Shown piece by piece: positions 42,837 to 50,588 of a stretch of DNA of 64,000 bases (its first letter is position 1; every line of letters starts with the position of its first letter). The DNA is from Bradyrhizobium algeriense (lineage in GTDB: Bacteria; Pseudomonadota; Alphaproteobacteria; Rhizobiales; Xanthobacteraceae), in contig NZ_PYCN01000030.1 in the NCBI RefSeq assembly GCF_003062295.1, forward strand, positions 16,420 to 80,419, given 5' to 3'. The position numbers and the translations under genes were made by a program. Below the pieces are notes generated by a model that made no database searches, was not told the DNA's origin, and saw nothing but the letters and a program-made list of their open reading frames with translations.

Positions 42837-43241
42837 TCACGGTTGCTTGTCATCCCCTCTGCCGGCCGCATTCGCAGCGTCCGCACCGGGCTCCGGCCTG
42901 GCGTGAGCATTGGCCCAGCGGAACAGCTCGTCGAACACTGGCCGCAACGCCCGGGCCGCCGGGGTCATCTCGTATTCCACCCGTGGCGGCACTTCGGGAA
43001 ATACCGTGCGCTTTACCAGGCCCTCGCTTTCGAGGTCGCGGAGCTGGGTCGTCAGCATGTGCTGGGTCACGTCGGGGATAGCGCGCCGTAATTGGCCGAA
43101 CCGCTGCTTGCCGTCGACAAGCTGCCAGAGGATTTCGCCCTTCCACTTGCCCGAGAGCAGACGAAGCGCCCGATGCAACTGCGCTCTGGCCCGCTCAGAG
43201 GGACATTCTTGCCCTTCATTCTCATTAGTCTGCTTTTTCAT
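42837..43241 (-). CDS. HxlR-family transcriptional regulator
   Basis: A 134-residue winged-helix protein: LHRALRLLSGKWKGEILWQL, FGQLRRAIPDVTQHMLTTQL and the wing KRTVFPEVPPRVEYEMT are classic HxlR/MarR-like features. A Cys near the N-terminus (GQECPSERARAQ) is in the position used for redox sensing by HypR/QorR-type members. It is divergent from the DoxX-DsrE-TlpA genes across 132 bases, so it probably controls that thiol-redox cassette. Confidence 0.92.
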   Translation of the reverse strand: MKKQTNENEGQECPSERARAQLHRALRLLSGKWKGEILWQLVDGKQRFGQLRRAIPDVTQHMLTTQLRDLESEGLVKRTVFPEVPPRVEYEMTPAARALRPVFDELFRWANAHARPEPGADAANAAGRGDDKQP

Positions 43242-43373
43242 ACTACCCCAGAAAAATCATCCTACTTGTCAATTTCATCTTAGTCCCGAATTTTGGGTTT
43301 GACACCCCTTTGGGGTTCTCAGCCGGCGGACGGCACGTCTGTCACGGCCACTTTCACATTCCGGGAGTTCTCG

Positions 43374-43766
43374 ATGTCGACGATTGTTGCGCCTGCCAGA
43401 TCGCGCTGGGCCGCTGCCGCCCTGTGGGTCGTCCGGGGATTGCTTGCGCTCGCCTTTGTGGCGGCCGGCGGGGCCAAGCTCTATGGCGTTCCCATGCTGG
43501 TCGAAGAGTTCGATCACATCGGACTCGGGCAATGGTTTCGCTATGTCACTGGCGGTCTCGAAATCATCGGCGCGATCCTGCTGCTCCTGCCGCAGAAGGC
43601 CGCCCTCGGCGCGCTGCTGCTGATCTGCATCATGACCGGCGCGGTGCTCACCCACTTATTCGTGATCGGCGGCTCGGCGGTGCCGGCCATTGTTCTGCTG
43701 GCGCTGAACGCCGTGGTCGCCTATGCGGAGCGCGGCCAGGTCGCATGGCTTGCCGAGACCGCATGA
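43374..43766 (+). CDS. DoxX family membrane protein
   Basis: A 130-residue inner-membrane protein with four hydrophobic helices: AALWVVRGLLALAFVAAGGA, YVTGGLEIIGAILLLLP, GALLLICIMTGAVLTHLFVI and VPAIVLLALNAVVAY. It matches the DoxX family, whose members include subunits linked to thiosulfate:quinone reduction and to redox homeostasis. The ATG at 43374 has GGGAG upstream; the longer frame from 43293 is not used. It is the first gene of a cassette with DsrE- and TlpA-like genes, 10 and 50 bases apart. Confidence 0.88.
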   Translation: MSTIVAPARSRWAAAALWVVRGLLALAFVAAGGAKLYGVPMLVEEFDHIGLGQWFRYVTGGLEIIGAILLLLPQKAALGALLLICIMTGAVLTHLFVIGGSAVPAIVLLALNAVVAYAERGQVAWLAETA

Positions 43767-43776
43767 GGCTGCCGCG

Positions 43777-44280
43777 ATGCGTCTTTCTCGCCGCGGGTTG
43801 ACGATTGCCGTGGGATTGATCCTGGCCTTCGTGGTGCCGCTGACCGTGACCCTGTTGCTGACAGGATCAGGGGCCGCGGACTCAAGGCCGCAGCCGAAAC
43901 CCGCTTCAGTTCGGGTGCATCGGCTGGTGCTGCCGATCAACACCGATGACCCCACCACGATGAGGGCGCTGATCTCGACCTCGCTCAACCTTCCGAAATA
44001 CTATCAGGAGCGGAACGAAGCATTCACGATCGAGGTCGTCGCCTACAACGCCGGCGTTCACATGCTTCGCGCCGATACTTCACCGGTAAAGGACATGCTG
44101 CGGACACTGAGAGGGGTCAATCCGAACATCCGTTTCGTGGTCTGCGAGGCGACCAAGCTTGGCATGGAGCGCCAGGAGGGACATCCAATCACGCTGATCG
44201 ATAACGTCGACCTCGTGCCGAGCGGACCCGGGCGCATCATTGAATTGCAGGAAGCCGGCTGGTCCTACATCCGGTCGTGA
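43777..44280 (+). CDS. Exported DsrE-family protein
   Basis: A 167-residue protein with an N-terminal membrane segment (GLTIAVGLILAFVVPLTVTL) that should act as a signal or anchor, then a DsrE/DsrF-like domain. The family segments are IEVVAYNAGVHMLRAD and NPNIRFVVCEATKLGM, with a candidate active Cys123. Cytoplasmic DsrE proteins carry sulfur or sense thiols; this one appears to be extracytoplasmic. The ATG at 43777 is used. It lies between DoxX and the TlpA-like gene. Confidence 0.82.
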   Translation: MRLSRRGLTIAVGLILAFVVPLTVTLLLTGSGAADSRPQPKPASVRVHRLVLPINTDDPTTMRALISTSLNLPKYYQERNEAFTIEVVAYNAGVHMLRADTSPVKDMLRTLRGVNPNIRFVVCEATKLGMERQEGHPITLIDNVDLVPSGPGRIIELQEAGWSYIRS

Positions 44281-44330
44281 CAAATGGGCCAGAGCTGCAT
44301 GGGCCAGATCTGCACAGCGGAGCATCGGAT

Positions 44331-44942
44331 ATGACGTCGCATCGCAGGCCGAACCGCCGCACCGTCGTCGCCGGCATGATGGGTGCGGCCGTCTCGCTGG
44401 CGATGCCGGTGTTGTCGGCCCGCGCGGGGACCAGTGGGCCACCGCCATTCGCAACCGTCAGGCATCAGTTCACGGAGGTTCGTGGCGCCCGCCCGGTCCC
44501 GGCGGTGCCAATCCCGCGCCTCGGCGCAGCTGCGCTCGATCTCGCGTCCTTGCGTGGCAAGGTGGTGCTCGTCAATTTCTGGGCGACGTGGTGCCCGGCC
44601 TGCCGCACTGAACTGCCGATACTGGACCGGCTGGCGGGAAACGGCCGCGCCGACCTTGCGGTCGTTGCCATCACGACCGATCGCGATCGATCGCTGGTCG
44701 CGTCCTTCGTGAAAAAACTGAAGCTTCGCCACCTCACGATCGGTTTCGATCCCGGCGGACTGGTGGCGCGTGCCGGCGCAAGCGACGGCGTCGACACGCC
44801 GTTCGCGCTTTACGGCATGCCGATTTCCTTCCTGCTCGGCGTCACCGGGCAAGTCGAAGGCTACATCACCGGTGAAGCGGATTGGCTCTCGCAAGAGGCG
44901 GGCCGATTGTTCGATTACTACGCCAGCGCCGGGCGCGGGTGA
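44331..44942 (+). CDS. TlpA-like thiol:disulfide oxidoreductase, Tat signal
   Basis: A 203-residue periplasmic thioredoxin-fold protein. The signal has a twin-arginine-like region (RRPNRRTVVAGMMGAAVSLA, then VLSARA). The redox motif is WCPAC (Cys88, Cys91) in LVNFWATWCPACRTELP, and the cis-Pro loop appears as FALYGMPISFLLG. TlpA/ResA proteins reduce specific periplasmic thiols such as copper chaperones or apocytochrome. An earlier GTG at 44277 overlapping the DsrE stop is possible, but the ATG at 44331 follows GCGGAG and starts the signal. It ends the DoxX-DsrE-TlpA cassette. Confidence 0.9.
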   Translation: MTSHRRPNRRTVVAGMMGAAVSLAMPVLSARAGTSGPPPFATVRHQFTEVRGARPVPAVPIPRLGAAALDLASLRGKVVLVNFWATWCPACRTELPILDRLAGNGRADLAVVAITTDRDRSLVASFVKKLKLRHLTIGFDPGGLVARAGASDGVDTPFALYGMPISFLLGVTGQVEGYITGEADWLSQEAGRLFDYYASAGRG

Positions 44943-44981
44943 CCGAGACGAACCCGGCTTCAAACGCCTGGCTCCGGCGGC

Positions 44982-45548
44982 TCACGGCAGCTTGTCATAC
45001 CCCTCGCCAAGCCCATTCAGGCTGAGCGGAAAGCCGATGCCCTCTTCGGGCGTCTCAAAAATAATGAAAGTCGCCGTCTTGGCGGTCCGAAGCTGCCCCA
45101 AGAGCTTCTCGTCCATCACCACCTCAGCCACACACCCATTGGGCAGGCACCTGACAAACCCGGCCCGCCCCACGTCCTGATTATCCAGCTTCAGCCCAAG
45201 CCCGGATGGCAGCAGCACGCCGAGCGGCGCGACCACCCGCATCAACTTGCTCTTCTGGTCGGCGGTCTTGAGCACGATCACGGTGAGGCCGGCGTTGGAG
45301 CGGTCTTCGGCGACCACGCTCTGGATCAGGGCGCATTGCTCGCCTTGGGCGCCGGGCGGGGTGTCGCAGCGGATCTGCCAGTCGCCATGGACCGACCGCA
45401 CCGCGCCTTGGGCGCTGGCCGCCTGGGTCAGGCCGAGCAGGAACGCTGCGGCGAGCAGGCCGCCGAGCCAGCGGGCCGGTTCCAAGCTAAGTCTTGCCTG
45501 GCCAAATCCCGTCTGACGCATTCCCGCCTGATGTTTCGAACGCCCCAT
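44982..45548 (-). CDS. IalB-like invasion-associated locus B family protein
   Basis: A 188-residue exported protein with a signal segment (WLGGLLAAAFLLGLTQAASA) and the IalB domain: VHGDWQIRCDTPPGAQGEQC, LPSGLGLKLDNQDVGRAGF, RCLPNGCVAEVVMDE and the closing GFPLSLNGLGEGYDKL. Four Cys in two pairs probably form disulfides. IalB proteins are periplasmic or envelope-associated, and their biochemical role in non-pathogens is unknown. The ATG at 45548 has AAGAGGAT at a good distance. It converges on the TlpA-like gene. Confidence 0.88.
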   Translation of the reverse strand: MGRSKHQAGMRQTGFGQARLSLEPARWLGGLLAAAFLLGLTQAASAQGAVRSVHGDWQIRCDTPPGAQGEQCALIQSVVAEDRSNAGLTVIVLKTADQKSKLMRVVAPLGVLLPSGLGLKLDNQDVGRAGFVRCLPNGCVAEVVMDEKLLGQLRTAKTATFIIFETPEEGIGFPLSLNGLGEGYDKLP

Positions 45549-45938
45549 CCGGGTCGATCCTCTTAGTCTTTATCTTTCCGGCAGCGCCGGCGACATTTCC
45601 GGCCCAAGCCGGCACCACATTGTGATTGAGCTTACCGGACTGATACGCAATGACGGCGTCTTGAAGGCGGTCCCGCAGCCAATCCACGCCGCCTGAGGAC
45701 CGCCCCTGGCCTCACGCGAATCAGGCCGCCCGGGAGCGCCGTGACTGTGCCTACATCCGGTAACCGGGCTGTCAAGCGGCGAAGCCTTGCAAAATGGCGG
45801 GTTTTTGCTGATTTGCCGGGAAAATCCGACATCCGGCGAATAGCAGGTGACGCATGGCGTTGCGCCCCACTACTGCATTGCGAGAGCCTTGGAATTATGG
45901 TTTGAGAGGCTGGATTTCGACGCGTTCTAACGATCAGG

Positions 45939-45999
45939 CCCGAGGTACTGCAGCAATGCTGTTGCAGGTACTTTTGAAGGTGTACTTCCAAAAGTACCT
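45939..45999. promoter_or_regulatory. GGTACT repeat and hairpin upstream of the cox operon
   Basis: Within the 542-base gene-poor stretch 45549-46090, AGGTACTTTTG (45966-45976) and CAAAAGTACCT (45989-45999) are a perfect 11-base inverted repeat around GAAG-like inner arms. Another AGGTACT lies 27 bases to the left, giving three GGTACT/AGTACC units in 61 bases. The position before coxB suggests an operator or leader structure. The rest of this stretch has no convincing gene. Confidence 0.45.
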
Positions 46000-46090
46000 C
46001 CGGTAGGCCGTTTGTGAGGGCGGATCGTGCGGCATTTCCGGCCATTCGGCTGAAATGCTTGGGGACTTAATTCAAGGGAGCGCGAGCGGC

Positions 46091-46927
46091 ATGAAGATGT
46101 CGAGTGGCCTGATGGGCCGGCGATTGCTGGGGTTGACGGTGGCGGGCATGGCGCTCGCAGCCGGCGGGGCGGCTTTTGGGGCACAGCCCAAGCCGTGGGA
46201 AATGACGCTGCAGGAAGCCGCGACCCCCGTGATGGAAAGCATCATCAGCTTCCATAACTTGCTGCTGGTGCTCATCACGCTGATCACCCTGTTCGTGCTG
46301 GTGCTGTTGGTCATCGTGGTGGTGAAGTTCAACGCCAAGGCCAATCCGGTCCCCTCCAGGACCACCCACCACACGCTGATCGAGGTGGCCTGGACGCTGA
46401 TCCCGGTGCTGATCCTGGTCGCCATCGCGGTGCCGTCGTTCCGCCTCTTGTTCCTGCAGCTCGACATTCCCAAGGCTGACCTCACGGTAAAGGCCACCGG
46501 CAAGCAGTGGTACTGGAGCTACGCCTATCCGGATAACGGCAAGTTCGAATTCGATTCGCTGATGGCGGCCGACAAGCAGCCGCGCCTGCTCGGCGTCGAC
46601 AACGAGATGGTGGTGCCGGTCAACAAGGTGATCCGGGTCCAGACCACCGGCGCGGACGTCATTCACGCGTTCGCGGTGCCGTCGTTCGGCATCAAGATCG
46701 ACTCGATCCCCGGCCGTCTCAACGAGACCTGGTTCAAGGCCACCAAGGTCGGCATGTATTACGGCCAGTGCTCGGAACTGTGCGGCAAGGACCACGCCTT
46801 CATGCCGATCGCGGTGCGGGTGGTGACCGATCAGGAATTCGCTTCCTGGGTTGAGGCGGCGCAGAAGAAATATGCGACCAACCCGGCGAATACCTTCGCC
46901 TCGGCTGGTGGTCAGGCCGCGCAGTAA
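46091..46927 (+). CDS. coxB: Cytochrome c oxidase subunit II, aa3 type
   Basis: Carries the CuA centre that takes electrons from cytochrome c. The 278-residue protein has a signal or leader (RRLLGLTVAGMALAAGGA), two membrane helices (LLLVLITLITLFVLVLLVIV and LIPVLILVAIAVP), and the periplasmic cupredoxin domain. CuA ligands are His192 (VIHAFAVP), Cys227 and Cys231 (CSELCGKDH), His235 and Met238, with KQWYWSYAYP for electron entry. The ATG at 46091 follows GGGAG; the ATG at 46055 is too far upstream to fit. First gene of the cox operon. Confidence 0.96.
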   Translation: MKMSSGLMGRRLLGLTVAGMALAAGGAAFGAQPKPWEMTLQEAATPVMESIISFHNLLLVLITLITLFVLVLLVIVVVKFNAKANPVPSRTTHHTLIEVAWTLIPVLILVAIAVPSFRLLFLQLDIPKADLTVKATGKQWYWSYAYPDNGKFEFDSLMAADKQPRLLGVDNEMVVPVNKVIRVQTTGADVIHAFAVPSFGIKIDSIPGRLNETWFKATKVGMYYGQCSELCGKDHAFMPIAVRVVTDQEFASWVEAAQKKYATNPANTFASAGGQAAQ

Positions 46928-46964
46928 GGCGCGGCCAAGGGACAGCTAAGGGACAAGGGCGACG

Positions 46965-46980
46965 GGACCTGAAAAGGTCC
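46965..46980 (+). other. Tetraloop hairpin between coxB and coxA
   Basis: GGACCT-GAAA-AGGTCC is a 6-base stem with a GNRA tetraloop in the 82-base coxB-coxA gap, preceded by three AAGGGAC direct repeats. It is probably an mRNA structure such as a processing or stability element; no terminator T-run follows. Confidence 0.45.
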
Positions 46981-47009
46981 GAAAAGGGACTGCAAGGCAG
47001 GATTTCAAA

Positions 47010-48623
47010 ATGGCAACGACGACACACGACGATCACGCCCATGATGACCACGCCCATGCCAATCCGACCGGATGGCGGCGCTGGGTCTATTCGACGAACC
47101 ATAAGGACATCGGCACGATGTACCTTATCTTCGCGATCTTCGCGGGTGTCATCGGTGCGGCGATGTCGATCGCGATCCGCATCGAGCTGATGTATCCCGG
47201 CGTCCAGTTCTTCCACGAATCCCACACCTATAATGTGTTCGTGACCTCGCACGGCCTGATCATGATCTTCTTCATGGTGATGCCGGCGATGATCGGCGGC
47301 TTCGGCAACTGGTTCGTGCCGCTGATGATCGGCGCGCCCGACATGGCGTTCCCGCGCATGAACAACATTTCGTTCTGGCTGCTGCCGGCGTCCTTCGCGC
47401 TGCTGTTGATGTCGACCTTCGTCGAGGGTGAGCCGGGCGCCAACGGCGTCGGCGCGGGCTGGACCATCTACGCGCCGCTGTCGACCTCGGGCCATCCGGG
47501 GCCGGCGGTAGATTTCGCGATCCTGTCGCTGCATCTGGCCGGCGCCTCCTCGATCCTCGGCGCCATCAACTTCATCACCACGATCTTCAACATGCGCGCG
47601 CCGGGCATGACCCTGCACAAGATGCCGCTGTTCGTCTGGTCGATCCTGGTGACGGTGTTCCTGCTGCTGTTGTCGCTGCCGGTGCTCGCCGGCGCCATCA
47701 CCATGCTGCTCACCGACCGCAATTTCGGCACCACCTTCTTCTCCGCCGACGGCGGCGGCGACCCTCTGCTGTTCCAGCATCTGTTCTGGTTCTTCGGTCA
47801 TCCCGAAGTGTACATCCTGATCCTGCCCGGCTTCGGCATGATCAGCCAGATCGTCTCGACCTTCTCAAAGAAGCCCGTGTTCGGCTATCTCGGCATGGCC
47901 TACGCCATGGTCGCGATCGGCGGCATCGGCTTCGTGGTGTGGGCGCACCACATGTACACCGTCGGCATGTCGTCGGCGACGCAGGCCTATTTCGTCGCCG
48001 CCACCATGGTGATCGCGGTGCCGACCGGCGTGAAGATCTTCTCCTGGATCGCCACGATGTGGGGCGGCTCGATCGAGTTCAAGACACCGATGCTGTGGGC
48101 GATCGGCTTCATCTTCCTGTTCACGCTCGGCGGTGTCACCGGCGTCGTGCTGGCCAATGCCGGCGTCGACCGCGTGCTGCAGGAAACCTACTACGTGGTT
48201 GCGCACTTCCACTACGTGCTGTCGCTCGGCGCCGTGTTCGCGATCTTCGCCGGCTGGTACTACTGGTTCCCGAAAATGTCGGGCTACATGTACTCGGAAA
48301 CCATCGGCAAGCTGCACTTCTGGTTCACCTTCATCGGCGTGAATCTGGTGTTCTTCCCGCAGCACTTCCTCGGCCTCTCAGGCATGCCGCGTCGCTACGT
48401 CGACTATCCGGATGCGTTTGCGGGCTGGAACCTGGTGTCGTCGCTTGGTTCCTACGTTTCGGGCTTCGGCGTCTTGATCTTCATCTACGGCGTGGTCGAT
48501 GCTTTTGCGAAGAAGCGCGTGGCCGAGGCCAATCCGTGGGGCGCTGGCGCCACCACGCTGGAATGGACGCTGCCGTCGCCGCCGCCCTTCCACCAGTTCG
48601 AAGTGCTGCCGCGCGTTCAGTAA
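47010..48623 (+). CDS. coxA: Cytochrome c oxidase subunit I, aa3 type
   Basis: Catalytic subunit with haem a and the haem a3-CuB centre. The 537-residue protein has 12 membrane helices. FFGHPEVYILILPGFG (residues 261-276) contains a CuB His (264) and the cross-linked Tyr (268), WAHHMYTVGM supplies the other CuB His pair, and VVAHFHYVLS carries the haem ligands. EVGG-type D-channel text and FLFTLGGVTG are present. A His/Asp-rich N-terminus (HDDHAHDDHAHA) precedes the first helix. The ATG at 47010 follows AGGCAGGA. Confidence 0.97.
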   Translation: MATTTHDDHAHDDHAHANPTGWRRWVYSTNHKDIGTMYLIFAIFAGVIGAAMSIAIRIELMYPGVQFFHESHTYNVFVTSHGLIMIFFMVMPAMIGGFGNWFVPLMIGAPDMAFPRMNNISFWLLPASFALLLMSTFVEGEPGANGVGAGWTIYAPLSTSGHPGPAVDFAILSLHLAGASSILGAINFITTIFNMRAPGMTLHKMPLFVWSILVTVFLLLLSLPVLAGAITMLLTDRNFGTTFFSADGGGDPLLFQHLFWFFGHPEVYILILPGFGMISQIVSTFSKKPVFGYLGMAYAMVAIGGIGFVVWAHHMYTVGMSSATQAYFVAATMVIAVPTGVKIFSWIATMWGGSIEFKTPMLWAIGFIFLFTLGGVTGVVLANAGVDRVLQETYYVVAHFHYVLSLGAVFAIFAGWYYWFPKMSGYMYSETIGKLHFWFTFIGVNLVFFPQHFLGLSGMPRRYVDYPDAFAGWNLVSSLGSYVSGFGVLIFIYGVVDAFAKKRVAEANPWGAGATTLEWTLPSPPPFHQFEVLPRVQ

Positions 48624-48682
48624 CCGGTCGTTCGCGGCGCGCTTCATTCGCGCGCCGCGGCCTTTGTGAAGCGAGATAGATC

Positions 48683-49621
48683 TTGTCGGTAGTCGATCAC
48701 AACGCCATCGATGCTCTGCCCCGGATTTCCGAGGCGGAGGTCGGTGATTACATCGCGCTGTTGAAGCCGCGGGTGATGTCGCTCGTGATCTTCACCGCGC
48801 TGGTCGGCCTCGTGATCGCGCCCGGCCATATGCACCCCGTGCTGGCGTTCACCGCGATCCTCTGCATCGCGGTCGGGGCCGGCGCTTCGGGCGCGATGAA
48901 CATGGCCTATGAGGGCGACATCGACGCATTGATGTCGCGCACCGCCAACCGCCCGATCCCGCGCGGACGCATCACGCAGGGCGAGGCGATGGCGTTCGGC
49001 CTGATCCTGGCGTTCTTCTCGGTGCTGACGCTCGGCATCCTCGTCAACTTGCTGGCCGGTGCGCTGCTGGCGTTCACGATCTTTTTCTATGTGGTGGTCT
49101 ACACCATGTGGCTGAAGCGCTGGACCGCGCAGAACATCGTGATCGGCGGCGCCGCGGGCGCGCTGCCGCCTGTCGTGGCGTGGGCCGCGGCCACCGGCTC
49201 GCTGTCGATCGAGCCGCTGCTCCTGTTCCTGATCATCTTCTTCTGGACCCCGCCGCATTTCTGGGCGCTGGCGCTGTTTCGTTCCGACGACTATGCCCGC
49301 GCCGGCGTTCCGATGCTGCCCGTGGTCGCCGGACCCGATGCGACGCGGCTGCAGATACTGCTCTATACCATCGTGCTGGTCGTGATCGCGGTCGCGCCCT
49401 GGCCGCTGGGCTATTTCGATGCGGTCTACGGCGTCACCTCGCTGGTGCTCGGCGCCGGCATGATGTGGCTGGCCATCGCGGTCTATCGCCACCGCGAGGG
49501 CAGGGAAGCGCTGCGCGCCACGCGCCGGCTGTTTGCGTTCTCGATCCTTTATCTGTTTGCGCTGTTTGCGACCCTGCTGCTCGAAGTGGTCGTCCGCGCC
49601 GTCGTCCCTTTGTTCGGGTAG
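48683..49621 (+). CDS. ctaB: Protohaem IX farnesyltransferase
   Basis: Converts haem b to haem o for haem a synthesis. The 312-residue inner-membrane UbiA-family enzyme has 8-9 helices and the prenyl-diphosphate motif NMAYEGDIDALMSRTANRP near residue 73, and the second motif at the equivalent place in the fourth loop. The start is a rare TTG at 48683, since no ATG or GTG occurs near the conserved LLKPRVMSLVIF segment and a 59-base leader separates it from coxA. It is the third gene of the cox operon. Confidence 0.94.
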   Translation: MSVVDHNAIDALPRISEAEVGDYIALLKPRVMSLVIFTALVGLVIAPGHMHPVLAFTAILCIAVGAGASGAMNMAYEGDIDALMSRTANRPIPRGRITQGEAMAFGLILAFFSVLTLGILVNLLAGALLAFTIFFYVVVYTMWLKRWTAQNIVIGGAAGALPPVVAWAAATGSLSIEPLLLFLIIFFWTPPHFWALALFRSDDYARAGVPMLPVVAGPDATRLQILLYTIVLVVIAVAPWPLGYFDAVYGVTSLVLGAGMMWLAIAVYRHREGREALRATRRLFAFSILYLFALFATLLLEVVVRAVVPLFG

Positions 49622-49638
49622 GGGGCGCATGGCGACGC

Positions 49639-49803
49639 ATGGACGACAATCGAAAGCCAGATGGAATCGTCCTCACCGAGGCGCAGAAAAGAAGCCGCCG
49701 CCAGCGCTCGATCGCGATTGCGCTCGCGCTCGGCGTCCTCGTCGTGCTGTTTTTCGCGGTCACCATGGTCAAGGGGCCGGCCGTTCTCGTCCGGCCCATG
49801 TAA
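49639..49803 (+). CDS. Small CoxF-like membrane protein
   Basis: A 54-residue protein: a charged N-terminus (MDDNRKPDGIVLTEAQKRSR) and one membrane helix (SIAIALALGVLVVLFFAVTM). It lies between ctaB and ctaG, where rhizobial operons have a short protein called CoxF. The ATG at 49639 follows 17 bases after the ctaB stop. Too short to stand out as an open frame, but its position and composition support it. Role in oxidase assembly is inferred from location. Confidence 0.72.
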   Translation: MDDNRKPDGIVLTEAQKRSRRQRSIAIALALGVLVVLFFAVTMVKGPAVLVRPM

Positions 49804-49838
49804 TCTTGAGTGTAATTTGATCTTTGAATGTAGTTGAG

Positions 49839-50483
49839 ATGGAAAGCAAACCGCAGATGCGCGAGGGAGTGACGGGAAGCGGCAAGACTGCTTCGCGCCG
49901 TACGCTCACGCGCGATGCGGCGGTCGCCTCGATCTGCGGCTTCGTGGTGGTGTTCATGGTCGGCGCGTCCTATGCCGCCGTGCCCTTCTACAATTGGTTC
50001 TGCCGCGCCACTGGCTTCAACGGTACCACCCAGGTCGCGACCTCGGCGCCATCAGACGCGCCGCTTCAGCGCAAGATCGCGGTGCGGTTCGATGCCAATG
50101 TCGGCCCCGGCCTGCCCTGGAAATTCGAGCCCGAGCAAAACGAGATCGAGGTCCGGATCGGCGAGGTCGTCACCGTGTTCTATACCGTGACCAACCAGGC
50201 CGCGCGCCCTACCACCGGCGTTGCGGCCTACAACGTCGCGCCGCTGACGGTCGGCGCCTATTTCCAGAAGATCAACTGCTTCTGCTTCACCGAACAGACC
50301 ATGGGCCCGGGCGAGAAGCGCGAGATGCCAGTCGTGTTCTACGTCGATCCGCAGCTTGCGAAAGACAGCGAGAACGACACCCTGAAAACGATCACGCTAT
50401 CCTACACATTCTATCCCGTGCGCGATCCGGCGCCGAAGCCGGTCGCGGCCGGCGAAGGCGACAGGCGCAAAGGAAGTCTGTGA
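49839..50483 (+). CDS. ctaG: Cytochrome c oxidase assembly protein CtaG (Cox11)
   Basis: Copper chaperone that delivers copper to the CuB site of subunit I. The 214-residue protein has one N-terminal membrane helix (VASICGFVVVFMVGASYAAV), a membrane-proximal FYNWFCRATGFNG, and the periplasmic copper-binding motif CFCFTEQ in INCFCFTEQTMGPGE. The ATG at 49839 gives a normal N-terminus; a TTG at 49824 is an alternative. It follows the CoxF-like gene by 35 bases and precedes coxC by about 105 bases. Confidence 0.95.
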   Translation: MESKPQMREGVTGSGKTASRRTLTRDAAVASICGFVVVFMVGASYAAVPFYNWFCRATGFNGTTQVATSAPSDAPLQRKIAVRFDANVGPGLPWKFEPEQNEIEVRIGEVVTVFYTVTNQAARPTTGVAAYNVAPLTVGAYFQKINCFCFTEQTMGPGEKREMPVVFYVDPQLAKDSENDTLKTITLSYTFYPVRDPAPKPVAAGEGDRRKGSL

Positions 50484-50588
50484 CGGGAAACTTGTGAACC
50501 AGGAATCCCGTATCTAACGGGATTTCGGATTTGAAATTTGAGACGAATATGTGCCGAAGGGAACGGCACATCCAACGGAGAGACCGCA

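Noticed and set aside
45487..45687. 66-codon leftward frame upstream of and overlapping the IalB-like gene
   Set aside because: Begins with GTG, weak ribosome-binding site, modest third-position GC, and no family recognised. A real small gene is possible but not supported.
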